64,000 nucleotides of DNA from Hoeflea ulvae (GTDB lineage: Bacteria; Pseudomonadota; Alphaproteobacteria; Rhizobiales; Rhizobiaceae), in assembly GCF_026619435.1 (NCBI RefSeq), contig NZ_JAOVZQ010000001.1, positions 4,285,501-4,349,500 on the forward strand, read 5' to 3'. The stretch's first letter is position 1. Each line of letters begins with the position of its first letter. The notes below the pieces were generated by a model that worked only from the letters and a program-made list of their open reading frames with translations, was not told the DNA's origin and did not search any database. Of this stretch, positions 45,832-55,309 are shown in pieces. The translations under genes were made by a program, and so were the position numbers.

Positions 45832-46570
45832 CAGCCGTACGATTCTGCAATGGGGGAAAATCCCCGCCGATACGGGCGTGTCCGTCGCCATCAGCCTCTA
45901 CAATTATGCAAACCATATCGAGGAGTGTCTCGACTCCGTCGCCGCCCAGGACTTTGCCGACATCCAGCTTGTGATCGTCGATGACTGTTCGCGCAAAGAC
46001 GATTCACTCGCCGTCGCAAAGGCATGGATGCAGGAGCACCAGGACCGTTTTCCCAGCGGCCTGCTGATCGCCCACCAGGCCAATTGCGGCCTCGCGGAAG
46101 CCCGCAATACGGGCTTTCGGGCTGCCGGATGTGACACGGTTTTCGTCATGGACGCCGACAACACCATTCACCCGTGCTGTATCCGCAAGCTTCACCGTGC
46201 CCTGCATGCCTCCGAAGCCGAGGCGAGCTATAGCCAACTGGTAATGTTCGGCGATGTCACCGATGTGGGTTATGCCGACTATTGGTCGAAACCGCTTCTG
46301 GCCAAGGGACCGTATGTCGACGCCATGGCCTTGGTGCGAAAACGCATCTGGGAGCGCGCTGGCGGCTACACCCACATCGACGGGGGGTGGGAGGACTATG
46401 ATTTCTGGTGCAAGCTCGCCGAACTGGAAGCGGAGGTCTGCTTTGTCCCCGAACTGCTGTGCAGCTACCGGGTACATAAAACATCCATGCTGCGCACCGA
46501 TACAGTGAACCGTTATGAAAGCCTCAAGAACGTGATTTCGCTGCGCCATCCCTGGACCCGGCTCACATGA
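45818..46570 (+). CDS. Family 2 glycosyltransferase
   Basis: 250 residues, a compact GT-A enzyme: SVAISLYNYANHIEECLDS nucleotide-binding start, VIVDDCSRKDDS, then DAD in VFVMDADNTIHP for metal and donor binding, and GGWEDYDFWCKL near the catalytic base. Overlaps the preceding gene by 14 bases in another frame, so the two are translated together. Soluble, no membrane segments; acts at the cytoplasmic face. Confidence 0.9.
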   Translation: MRTSDSRTILQWGKIPADTGVSVAISLYNYANHIEECLDSVAAQDFADIQLVIVDDCSRKDDSLAVAKAWMQEHQDRFPSGLLIAHQANCGLAEARNTGFRAAGCDTVFVMDADNTIHPCCIRKLHRALHASEAEASYSQLVMFGDVTDVGYADYWSKPLLAKGPYVDAMALVRKRIWERAGGYTHIDGGWEDYDFWCKLAELEAEVCFVPELLCSYRVHKTSMLRTDTVNRYESLKNVISLRHPWTRLT

Positions 46571-46604
46571 CCGGTTTGGCTGCCCGTGCAATGGACCCGC
46601 GGCG

Positions 46605-47606
46605 ATGAACGGGAAACCGCATTTCCCCCGGCAAACCGCCGGCGTCCTATTTGACGACACCATACCGGCCATTCTCGAGGAATATGCGCGGGCCGAGCTC
46701 GATGTCGTGACACTGAGCCGCGTTGCCCCCTGCCCCGGCCCGATCATGTTTTCGGTCATGCGCGATGAAATGGAGATCATTGCGGATTTTCTCGAGCACT
46801 ACCGCAATGCCGGCATCCGGAAATTCGTCATTCTCGACAACAATTCGACCGACGGCACATTCGAGCATCTCGGCAAACAGACCGATATCGACCTTTATCG
46901 CACCGGCGCTGATTTCACGACGATCCGCAAACAGGCCTGGCTCAACCTGCTGCTTGATACCTACAGATCACCGGGACAATGGTTCCTGTGCGCCGATGCA
47001 GACGAGCACATCGTCTTCGATGGCATGCAGGACGGACGGGATTTCCATCGCCTCGCCGCAGTGATGGACAAGGCAGGCATCCGGCGCGTTCGCGGCTGCC
47101 TGGTGGACATGTATTCCCACCACCCGGTTGCCAACACAAGTTTTCGCAAGGGAGAGACACTGATTGAAGCCTATCCGCTGTTCGACAGAACCGGTTACCG
47201 GGAATATGAGCTTCCTCCGCTGATTGCGCGCGAAGGCGGTCCGCGGCAGAAGCTGTTCGAGGACTCTTCGACCGGTGTGCAGCCGCAACTGACCAAATAC
47301 CCGATGTTCAGGCTTGAGCCGGAAGACTTCTTCGTCAATCCGCATTTTCTCTGGCCCTATGATCAAAACTTCGCATCGAAATGCTATCTCGGGCTGCTTC
47401 ACTTCAAGTTCGTGCCGCATTTCACCTCGAAAATGGATCGCGCGATATCCGAAGGCAACTATTGGGAGAACAGCATCGAGTATCAGATTTCCAAATCGGC
47501 GCTGCTGAAACAGCAAGACTTGTCATTCATTGGGGAAAACACGGAATTCTACAGAAATCCCGGCTCTCTTGTGGCTTATGATGTTATCGCGCCCATTCCC
47601 TGGTAG
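46605..47606 (+). CDS. Glycosyltransferase, Glyco_tranf_2_4 type, copy 1
   Basis: 333 residues. Signature of this GT-A family: VMRDEMEIIADFLEHYRNAG, FVILDNNSTDGTFE, and DADEHIVFDG as the metal-binding acidic motif, then RRVRGCLVDMYSHHP. A paralogue with the same box order occurs at 53529. In the C-terminal third LLHFKFVPHF and NYWENSIEYQ are shared with it. The ATG at 46605 has no clear ribosome site. Probably adds one residue of the capsule repeat. Confidence 0.88.
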   Translation: MNGKPHFPRQTAGVLFDDTIPAILEEYARAELDVVTLSRVAPCPGPIMFSVMRDEMEIIADFLEHYRNAGIRKFVILDNNSTDGTFEHLGKQTDIDLYRTGADFTTIRKQAWLNLLLDTYRSPGQWFLCADADEHIVFDGMQDGRDFHRLAAVMDKAGIRRVRGCLVDMYSHHPVANTSFRKGETLIEAYPLFDRTGYREYELPPLIAREGGPRQKLFEDSSTGVQPQLTKYPMFRLEPEDFFVNPHFLWPYDQNFASKCYLGLLHFKFVPHFTSKMDRAISEGNYWENSIEYQISKSALLKQQDLSFIGENTEFYRNPGSLVAYDVIAPIPW

Positions 47607-47753
47607 CGCGGCATCACATGATCCCTGGAGCAGGGCAGTCAGGTTTTGGTTCAGACAGAAACGCGCAGCTTGCGACCCCCGGACTCCCCATGTAGAGGTT
47701 ATCAGGGGGATGAACAGAAATAGGTTCGAAATCTCATCACTGGACTGGAAACA

Positions 47754-48872
47754 ATGGTGAGTACGGAATTGCATATCGGCAAGGGCATGGAAGATTTGTT
47801 GGACAACACCCCGCAAAAAGCTGAAGTCACTTTCGAAGAGAAATCCTACTATTTTTCCCATTCCGATGAGAAAGATCACATCTATTCCATCATACGTGAC
47901 AAGGGTGAGTTCTACGAGCAGGAACTACTCAGCGCGCTCCGGCCCCTGCTTAATCCGGGCGACTGGGTTGTCGATGCAGGTGCCAATATTGGCAACCACA
48001 CCGTCTATTTCGCCGGCGTCTGCGGCTGCAATGTCATCGCCTTTGAACCCAATCCGGTTGCTGCACGCCTTCTGCGGCACAATATCGAACTCAACGGGCT
48101 GCAGGATCAGGTCCAGGTTCACGAGATTGCTCTCGGCTCCCAGCCAGGCACGGGCAGCATCGTTTCGCCAGGCGACCACAATCTCGGCATGGCCGAAATT
48201 CACAGGACCTTGGGAGACACCGGCGCGGTGCGGATCGGCCTGCTGTCCGACCATGTCGGCGCACACCGCATAAGCCTGATCAAGATCGACACCGAAGGCA
48301 TGGATGTCGAGGTGCTGCGCGGCGCGGCCCCGGTGATCGAGCGTGACAGGCCCGCGGTGACCATTGAAGCGTCGAACCGGGACCATTTCCTGCGCATCTC
48401 CGGCATGCTGGAGCAATATGGCTACACCGCCGCGGGCTCATTCAACTACACGCCGACGCATCTGTTTCTCGAAGATGACGGAAGCCGGCCGCACCGCACG
48501 CTCTCGCTGGTCGCCAGTGCAATCCGCACTCGACTACATCGATCATGCCGCACTGCGCGACGCGCTCAATCGCGGGCTGCGCACGGCCAACATCCAGCGC
48601 GAGCAGCAGTCGGCAAGACTGTCGGACTTTGCAAAGGATCTGCCGGCCCGGCTGAGCCAGGCCCAGGAGGAGACTGCCGGCAAGCTGCGGGATCATGTGT
48701 ACGGCGAGATTGCCACGGCCACCGCGCAAATTGCCGGGCTTGCTTCCAAAACCGGCGCGCTGGAGGAAAATCTCGGCCGGCATATCCAGTCAGGCACACA
48801 GGCCACGGACCGGATTTCCTCCGAACTCAGCGCCCTGCAGTCAAGGATCGCAGGCATCGACGCGGCGGTTGA
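47754..48872 (+). CDS. FkbM-family methyltransferase domain, frame disturbed at its 3' end
   Basis: Real coding character extends from the ATG to about base 48,520 (some 255 residues): DAGANIGNHTVYFAG (motif I), IAFEPNP (motif II), LIKIDTEGMDVEVLRGA, all FkbM. FkbM enzymes O-methylate sugars or lipids. After 48,520 this frame becomes arginine-rich nonsense up to the stop at 48,872, while the neighbouring frame becomes strongly coding. A single extra base (or two missing) near 48,515-48,530 would join it to the glycosyltransferase protein that follows, so the intact product is probably one fusion of about 1,410 residues. Mutation or assembly error cannot be distinguished here. Confidence 0.8.
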   Translation: MVSTELHIGKGMEDLLDNTPQKAEVTFEEKSYYFSHSDEKDHIYSIIRDKGEFYEQELLSALRPLLNPGDWVVDAGANIGNHTVYFAGVCGCNVIAFEPNPVAARLLRHNIELNGLQDQVQVHEIALGSQPGTGSIVSPGDHNLGMAEIHRTLGDTGAVRIGLLSDHVGAHRISLIKIDTEGMDVEVLRGAAPVIERDRPAVTIEASNRDHFLRISGMLEQYGYTAAGSFNYTPTHLFLEDDGSRPHRTLSLVASAIRTRLHRSCRTARRAQSRAAHGQHPARAAVGKTVGLCKGSAGPAEPGPGGDCRQAAGSCVRRDCHGHRANCRACFQNRRAGGKSRPAYPVRHTGHGPDFLRTQRPAVKDRRHRRGG

Positions 48873-51800
48873 ATCGGTCAAGGACCGGAGCGCCCGCACC
48901 GAGGGCAGGCTGGAAGCGCTGCTCGACGCGACGCGCGGGCTTGGCGAGAAACTCGACAGCACCACCCGGGCAATCATCGAAAAGAACGAACTGCTGAGCC
49001 AGGCCATCCTGCAGCTTTCGCAAGTGGCCGAACGCTCCGACAGCCGGCTTGACCGGATCGAGCAGGCCATCGGCCAGATGGACCAGATCCAGGCCGCCCG
49101 GCACGAGCACGGCGTTGCGGCCACGAGCGCCAACAGCGCGATGATTGCGCGCCTGCAGGGCAGCATCGAGGACATGGCGCAGCTCGCCGTTCTCTGGGCG
49201 GAAACCGGCACTTTGCACGAGGCGGCGCAAAGCCAGGCCCAGGCCCGGATGCAGCGCGACATTGAGCAGATCAAACGCCACAGCCTTGGGGATGCGGGAA
49301 TGCCGGTCGGCACGGACAGCGCCCCGCTCCGGCTTGAAACCAGACAGACGGCCGACAGCAGCCCCACCGACAAGAGCTCGGTCTGGCGCGTGGTGCGCAA
49401 GGGCGCCGGCACACAACAGACGGCAATCGCCAGCACCGACCGCAGATCGGGCACGACCGCCCGCCGCGCGGTGGAACCGGAACTGATTGCCGATGAGACA
49501 TTTTCGGCCACCTGGGACGGGCTCGGCTGGCCCACCGGCAAGGCGGCGCTCGACCCCGGGGGCATCGTCCGTGCGACAGGCGACACCGGCGCAGGCTTCG
49601 TCACCCGGAAATATCCCTTTGCCGAGGGCGGCCTGCTCGAAATCGAGATCGAGATGGCCGGAGAGCGGGCCGGCTCGCCGGGACCTGTGCTTTCCATCGT
49701 TTCGGATGCCGATGAAGGCATCGGTCCGGAGACGGCGCTCGAACCGGGCATCACCACCGTGCGGGCATTTGCGCCCGGCCGCACCCGCGAGATCAAGCTT
49801 CGCATCCATGCCCGCCAGACCCGGACCGGCGACAGCTTTGCAATCCGCCGGCTGGTTGTCAGGCGCATCGGCCTTGATGCCCATCAGCGCGAAGTGCGGG
49901 CCCGCATCGGCGAACCGGTGCTGGCGTCGATGGCCTCGATCCCGTCGCGGCGGACCATGCTCGCAGATGCAGTCGACAGCCTGCTGGCGCAGTGCGACCG
50001 GGTGCGGGTGTTCCTCAACAACTATCCCGACGTGCCCGATTTCCTGCTGCATCCACGCGTCGACGTGCGCCGCTCGCAGGACTGGGACGACCGCGGCGAT
50101 GCCGGCAAGATGTTCTGGCTCGAGCATGACAAGCAGCCCGGCTACCGCCTGATCGTGGATGACGACCTGGTCTTCCCGCCCGATTTCTCCGATGTCATGT
50201 GCGGCAAGGTCGCCGCCAGGAACAAGCGCGCGATCTATGCCACCCACGGGGTGCTGCTGCGCCAGCCGGTGAGCAATTACTACGACAACCGCTCGCGCGC
50301 CGCGACCTTCCACTTCGAACACGCGCTGCCGGCCGATCGCCGGGTGCATATCGGGGCCACCAATGCGCTGTGCCTGCACAGCAGCGCCGTGTCGATGCAC
50401 TGGGATGATTTCAAATATTGCAATTCCGCCGATGTCTGGCTGGCGCTGCATGCGCAGCACAACGACCTGCAGGTGCTCACACCGGCGCGGCGGGCGAACT
50501 GGGTGCGCGAAAACCGGCATGCCGCGCCGGAGGAAACCATCTACAGGCACTCGCTCAACCGCACCCGCACCCGCTTTGACAGCTCGCTGGTGCAGGACGC
50601 CGTGCTCAAGCACCACTGGCCGCTGACCATCAAGGCCGGCGAAGACCGCAAATATGCCCTGCTGCTAAAGCTCGACACTGTCGATGGCCTGGCCGCGCAT
50701 CTCGAGCGCTGTCTCGCACTCGCCGCCAGCGAAACCGCGGAATGGGTGGTGCTGCTGGCCTATGACCGCGGCGATGCGGCGCTGGAAGAGGCCGTGGCCG
50801 CACTGCCGGTCGACCGCGAAACCCATCTCATCGACACCGCGAAAGGCGAGGCGCTGGCGCAGGCCGCCGGGCTGATGACAAAAACCGGCATCACGGCACT
50901 GCTGGGAATCGAGGCAGCAGCGCTGGCCACCGCGCCCGAGGGCGAAGCGCCGGGCACAGGCAAGCCGGTCAGCTGGGGCGGCCTGCAGATGGTCCGGCTC
51001 AGGACGGGCAGGCGCACCGCCGGCGCCATTCTTGCCGAAAGCAGGGATGATGCGGCCACCCTGCTTGCCCTGACCGGTGACCTGCGGCTCAAGCCCGCAA
51101 GCGGGCGCAGCGCCTTTGCAACCCCCGCCCCCGAACCCCGCGCTGCCCCGGCCGTGATGACCGGCGCGTCCGGAGCGACGATCAATTCCGTCTTCGAGCA
51201 GGTCCGCGTGCTCAATCTCGACCGGCGCACCGACCGCTGGGACAGCGTCTCGCGCAGCCTGGCGCTGGCCGGCATCACCGCCGAACGGTTCAGCGCCGTG
51301 GACGGCAGCCTGCCCGAGGTGGCGGCGGAATATGAGGCCTATCTGCGCGAGCCGCCGGTCACCGTCTCCGATGCCGTTCCGCCGATCAATTCGCAGCGCG
51401 ATTTCTACATGGATTACGCCAGCCAGATGGCGCGCGTGGCCTATCTCGAACGCGACGGCAGGAAGGCCGTCGCCTCGCGCGGCGCCTGGGGCTATCTCAG
51501 ATCCTACGAGGCCATTCTCGAACAGGCGCTTGCCAACAACAATGACAGCCTGCTGGTGATCGAAGACGACGTGATGCTGCACAGGAACGCCCAAGCGCTG
51601 TTTGCCGAGGCGATGACGCAATTGCCCGATGACTGGCTGATCCTGCAGCTAGGCACCCTGCAATACAACTGGACGCCGCCCTGGGCAGAGCCCGTCTCGC
51701 CGCTGCTTTACCGCACCAATGGCTCGGCCATCGGATCGCACGCCGTCGGCATGCGCTTTGATGTCATTCCCTACCTGCTCGACCAGACCAAGCGCCACGA

Positions 51801-51990
51801 CATGCCCTATGATGTCGGCGCCCTGAGCGCCGCAACCCGCGCCTTCCCGGACCGCTGCTACGTCATCACCCCCCACCTCGCCATCCAGAGCCTGGTGGAT
51901 TCGGATATCGGCACCTCGGATTTCCAGCAGGGAAACAAGCGCGAGGACATTGCAGCGACATACCGGTGGAAACTTGACGACTATCAATGA
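48517..51990 (+). CDS. Coiled-coil glycosyltransferase with C-terminal GT25 domain
   Basis: About 1,157 residues in this frame. The first 300 residues are heptad-rich (many A/L/Q/E, e.g. LSDFAKDLPARLSQAQEE) and predict a long coiled coil. A beta-rich segment follows (about 330-490), then a GT-A-like domain (MASIPSRRTMLADAVDSLL, VDDDLVFP as DxD, about 500-700) and, at the end, a family 25 glycosyltransferase (VRVLNLDRRTDRWDSV, GCLRSY-like ASRGAWGYLRSYEAI, VIEDDVMLH). No stop separates them. The GTG at 48517 is a formal start without ribosome site; the preceding FkbM domain is probably the true N-terminus, lost through a frameshift. GT25 enzymes transfer galactose or glucose. Confidence 0.85.
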   Translation: MQSALDYIDHAALRDALNRGLRTANIQREQQSARLSDFAKDLPARLSQAQEETAGKLRDHVYGEIATATAQIAGLASKTGALEENLGRHIQSGTQATDRISSELSALQSRIAGIDAAVESVKDRSARTEGRLEALLDATRGLGEKLDSTTRAIIEKNELLSQAILQLSQVAERSDSRLDRIEQAIGQMDQIQAARHEHGVAATSANSAMIARLQGSIEDMAQLAVLWAETGTLHEAAQSQAQARMQRDIEQIKRHSLGDAGMPVGTDSAPLRLETRQTADSSPTDKSSVWRVVRKGAGTQQTAIASTDRRSGTTARRAVEPELIADETFSATWDGLGWPTGKAALDPGGIVRATGDTGAGFVTRKYPFAEGGLLEIEIEMAGERAGSPGPVLSIVSDADEGIGPETALEPGITTVRAFAPGRTREIKLRIHARQTRTGDSFAIRRLVVRRIGLDAHQREVRARIGEPVLASMASIPSRRTMLADAVDSLLAQCDRVRVFLNNYPDVPDFLLHPRVDVRRSQDWDDRGDAGKMFWLEHDKQPGYRLIVDDDLVFPPDFSDVMCGKVAARNKRAIYATHGVLLRQPVSNYYDNRSRAATFHFEHALPADRRVHIGATNALCLHSSAVSMHWDDFKYCNSADVWLALHAQHNDLQVLTPARRANWVRENRHAAPEETIYRHSLNRTRTRFDSSLVQDAVLKHHWPLTIKAGEDRKYALLLKLDTVDGLAAHLERCLALAASETAEWVVLLAYDRGDAALEEAVAALPVDRETHLIDTAKGEALAQAAGLMTKTGITALLGIEAAALATAPEGEAPGTGKPVSWGGLQMVRLRTGRRTAGAILAESRDDAATLLALTGDLRLKPASGRSAFATPAPEPRAAPAVMTGASGATINSVFEQVRVLNLDRRTDRWDSVSRSLALAGITAERFSAVDGSLPEVAAEYEAYLREPPVTVSDAVPPINSQRDFYMDYASQMARVAYLERDGRKAVASRGAWGYLRSYEAILEQALANNNDSLLVIEDDVMLHRNAQALFAEAMTQLPDDWLILQLGTLQYNWTPPWAEPVSPLLYRTNGSAIGSHAVGMRFDVIPYLLDQTKRHDMPYDVGALSAATRAFPDRCYVITPHLAIQSLVDSDIGTSDFQQGNKREDIAATYRWKLDDYQ

Positions 51991-52069
51991 CGCCCGGACC
52001 GCAAATCCGCAATTTCAGCCGGGGCCGCGCTGCCCTGCCAGTGACGACAACAGGAAAGGGATCAGGATT

Positions 52070-53536
52070 TTGCGTTTTTCAATCATCGTTCCCGTCTACA
52101 ACAATCCGGCGGATCTGAGGAACTGCATCGAAAGCCTCAAGGCGCTTGATTATCCCGCGCAGGATTACGAGATCATCGTCGTTGACAACAATTCGACCGA
52201 CGACACCGCCGCCGTGGCCAGGGAACTGGGCGTCACCTGCCTGTCGGAAACCCGGTTTCAGAGCTCCTATGCTGCGCGCAACACCGGCATCAAGGCGGCC
52301 AAAGGCAGCTTCATCGCGTTTACCGATTCCGACTGCGTGGCCGACAAGGACTGGCTCAAGGCCATTGACGCCGTAAGCGGTGACGAAGCCGCGGGCTGCT
52401 TTGCAGGCGAGATCCTGTCGGTGCCGCCGAGCACCACCGTCGAGCGCTTTTCGGACAGCATCGGGCTGTTGCGCCAGAAAGGCCCGCTGTCGGGCTGGCA
52501 CTTCAAGCCCTATGCGCAGACGGCCAATGCCGTCTATCGCAAGGCGGTCTTCGACAAGATCGGCCTGTTCGACCCCACCACCAACTCCGGCGGCGACGCG
52601 GCCATCGCCTGGCGCATGCTCGACAAGACAGCCTACACGATCCGCTTCGTGCCCGAAGCCATCGTCTACCATCACCACCGCACAAGCGTGCCCGACCTCT
52701 ATGCGCAGTTCCACCGCTATGGCGGCGCAGATATGGCCTTGGCCCTGCTCGACGAAAACTACCAACAACCTGCAGTCTCAGCGCTTGAAAATGATGTCAT
52801 AGACCTGTCGGCCAAGCATCTGCAACAGATGGAAGACGCTGGCGTCGACGATGAAATTATATTTTCAGGATTGGAGTTGGTAGCGCGCGCAGCTCGTCTC
52901 TCAGGTTATCAGACGGCGATGCTTGGTTGCACAACAGAAGGTGCGCCGATTGACGAAATCCCCGGCATCGCTCGCAAGCGCGCGCCAACCTGCAATATTT
53001 GTGGATCGAAAAATTTTGAAGCCGGTCCAAACGGACGTCTCTTCGAGGGAAGAGCCCCAAAATGTATAGAATGCGGTTCATTGGAACGTCACCGCATGTT
53101 GTTCGGCTACCTCACCCGCAGATGGAATTCGCTAGGTAAATTGGCTGCCCAATGCGTGGGAGCGAGTTTGCCACGGCGAGCAACCATGGGCTTTGCATCA
53201 TTTGAACACGTCAAAGAAGCGGAAATCACCAACCTTCCATCGCCCGCTCGATACGATATCGTTTTCTCCACAAACCAGTTGGCAGGCAAGTCGGTAGACG
53301 AGATCGGCGACTGGCTCGAGCAAGTCACGCTTGCCTTGGAAGACACAGGAACTCTGCTGCTGCTAGAGACCAAGCCCCGCCTCAATGTGCAGCAACTTTC
53401 TTCGACATTATCCGGGTTTTTGCCTTCCATAAAGGTGTCATCTGTCTTGCTACGAGACACGGTCACTGGCGATAGCGGAACGCTTCTGGTTCTTGAACCG
53501 GCAACAGCAAACGCGCGGGAGAACATGAATGCCTGA
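52070..53536 (+). CDS. GT2 glycosyltransferase fused to zinc-ribbon / methyltransferase-like domain
   Basis: 488 residues from a TTG at 52070 with AAAGGG nine bases upstream. Residues 1-230 are a GT2 domain (FSIIVPVYNNPADLRNC, VVDNNSTDDT, FTDSDCVAD, GGDAAIAWRM). From about residue 315 a Cys-rich unit (CNICGSKNF, then KCIECGSLERHR) introduces a truncated methyltransferase-like part (YDIVFSTNQLAG, GTLLLLETKP). The base composition falls abruptly at about 52,790, i.e. between the two halves, so the gene is a mosaic. The same zinc-ribbon type occurs in the reverse-strand methyltransferase at 54528-55183. Overlaps the next gene by eight bases. Confidence 0.85.
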   Translation: MRFSIIVPVYNNPADLRNCIESLKALDYPAQDYEIIVVDNNSTDDTAAVARELGVTCLSETRFQSSYAARNTGIKAAKGSFIAFTDSDCVADKDWLKAIDAVSGDEAAGCFAGEILSVPPSTTVERFSDSIGLLRQKGPLSGWHFKPYAQTANAVYRKAVFDKIGLFDPTTNSGGDAAIAWRMLDKTAYTIRFVPEAIVYHHHRTSVPDLYAQFHRYGGADMALALLDENYQQPAVSALENDVIDLSAKHLQQMEDAGVDDEIIFSGLELVARAARLSGYQTAMLGCTTEGAPIDEIPGIARKRAPTCNICGSKNFEAGPNGRLFEGRAPKCIECGSLERHRMLFGYLTRRWNSLGKLAAQCVGASLPRRATMGFASFEHVKEAEITNLPSPARYDIVFSTNQLAGKSVDEIGDWLEQVTLALEDTGTLLLLETKPRLNVQQLSSTLSGFLPSIKVSSVLLRDTVTGDSGTLLVLEPATANARENMNA

Positions 53537-54536
53537 ATTCGATTTTCAGAAGCTTTTCTCTCAGCCGGTGGTACCCGAGTATGTGGCAACCGTCATGAAC
53601 GAGTACATGGATGTCACGCTTGAACGGTTGAAGATTTCAGAAGGTCATTCAAGTCCCGAAAATCCTGTCGTCATATCTGTGGTGCGCAATGAGAACGAGC
53701 GACTGCCGGATTTTTTCAGGCACTACCGGCAGGCTGGCATCGAGAAGTTCGTGTTCCTGGACAACGGCTCCAGTGACGGCACAACCGAATTTCTTGCCGA
53801 GCAGGCTGACACTGATGTCTACCGTTGCACGCGGCCATTTGACTGGATGAAAAAACATGGCTGGATCAATCTGTTGATTTCCATGTACGGCCGCGAGCGC
53901 TGGTACATTTATGTCGATGGCGATGAGCATCTGGTATTTGACGGAATTGATGAGGGGAAGACTTTTGCAGACGTGGCTAAAGTCATGCAAGACAGGGGCC
54001 TCCGCCGTGTCCGCGGTTGTCTGATCGACATGTATTCCGACGGCCCGTTGCTCAAATCAAGCTACAACCGTGGCGAACGCCTCCTTGAAGCCTACCCCTA
54101 TTTTGACGGTGAGGGTTACAAGGAAGAAAAATACAAGGAAATCATTTCGCGCAAGGGCGGCCCGCGCCAGCGCGCCTTTGGACAGGCAGACAAGAATTTC
54201 CGGCCGGAAATGACCAAATATCCGATGTTTCGCCTCTCCGGGCATGACGTGTTCGCCAACCCGCATCACATCTGGCCCTATGAAGGCAATTTCGTTTCAG
54301 AGTGCTATTTCGGCATTCTCCATTTCAAGTTTCTACCGGATGTCCAAAAGAGGATAGAGGACGCCATAGAAAATGAAAACTACTGGGGAGGAAGCCTAGA
54401 ATACAAATGCTACCAAAAAACACTAAGAGAGAACAATAGCACAACACTACTCTCTCCAATTAGCCAGAGATACAAACACGTATCGGACCTAGTGGAGCTA
54501 GTACATATATCAAAAATTCCAAAACGGTCAGTATAA
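53529..54536 (+). CDS. Glycosyltransferase, Glyco_tranf_2_4 type, copy 2
   Basis: 335 residues against 333 for the copy at 46605, and the same boxes in order: VVRNENERLPDFFRHYRQAG, FVFLDNGSSDGTTE, DGDEHLVFDG, RRVRGCLIDMYSDGP, and GILHFKFLPD near the end. Codon use is AT-richer than in copy 1, above all in the last 100 bases. Tail overlaps the convergent methyltransferase gene by nine bases. A homologous function on a different acceptor is likely. Confidence 0.88.
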   Translation: MPEFDFQKLFSQPVVPEYVATVMNEYMDVTLERLKISEGHSSPENPVVISVVRNENERLPDFFRHYRQAGIEKFVFLDNGSSDGTTEFLAEQADTDVYRCTRPFDWMKKHGWINLLISMYGRERWYIYVDGDEHLVFDGIDEGKTFADVAKVMQDRGLRRVRGCLIDMYSDGPLLKSSYNRGERLLEAYPYFDGEGYKEEKYKEIISRKGGPRQRAFGQADKNFRPEMTKYPMFRLSGHDVFANPHHIWPYEGNFVSECYFGILHFKFLPDVQKRIEDAIENENYWGGSLEYKCYQKTLRENNSTTLLSPISQRYKHVSDLVELVHISKIPKRSV

Positions 54537-55183
54537 CCGGGTCGTAGCAAGTGCTTTCGACTGCCAAAGCCTTCCCATTTTTTCCAATGTGTATTCACTT
54601 AGGGAGAAAAAATAGACCAAATCCGAAGAACCGGTGACAACGTCATAGCCTGCGACTGAGACGGAACTCAACCCAGCAATCTGCTTTACGATACGCTGCG
54701 GAAAGTCTGCACCATAGTCGCGATAATGCTCAGCTATCTTAGGGTCAGGAAATCCCCAGTCTTTTGTCGTCCATGTGTGCGTGGGGGTGGGAACACATAC
54801 ATGAACCACCCCTTCCGAACCAACTAACCGAAGCGATTCGCGCATCGCTGCCATGTCGTCTGAAACATGCTCAAGTACATGAGTTGATGCGACGAGCTCA
54901 AATGAATTGGAGGCAAGGCCCGTATCCATCATGTCCATGGAGTTAACCCCCCATAAGCTGAGGGCACATATTCTTTAAACCAGGATCGATCAAAACTGCG
55001 GTCCGGCGCAAAATGAAGCGCTCTCCAATCCGACAGTATCGGACGGAGAGGCAAGTAAATTTCGCGAACTATTCGATGCCGTTCAACGCACTTGCAGTTC
55101 GCGCACATTGGCGCTTGACCGTTGGTCATCCGCCCTTGGTAGCCAGGAATAAACTCAGAATGTTCGCAAATACTGCAGCGCAA
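54528..55183 (-). pseudogene. Zinc-ribbon SAM methyltransferase, frameshifted in a homopolymer
   Basis: About 217 residues when the frame is repaired. A TTG start at 55183 (AGAGG six bases upstream) opens with CSICEHSEF and CANCKCVERHR, a zinc ribbon, then LHFAPDRSF. The frame stops shortly after SAYGG; the other frame continues with NSMDMMDTGLASNSFEL and THVLEHVSDD, the core of a class I methyltransferase, and ends at 54528. The break lies in a run of six C (54,947-54,952, six G on the coding strand); one more G restores the reading. This is the classic site for a sequencing or replication slip. Likely target: a sugar of the surface polymer. Confidence 0.75.
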
Positions 55184-55309
55184 ATCGTACCTCTAATCAG
55201 TTTCAGGGTGTGAATTCGATATTCAAATGCCGTGAACCACTGGACACCAAGAAAAGTGGGCAACAGCCGAAATAGGTAGATATTTCTTTTCATTCCTGTC
55301 TTGACGCAA

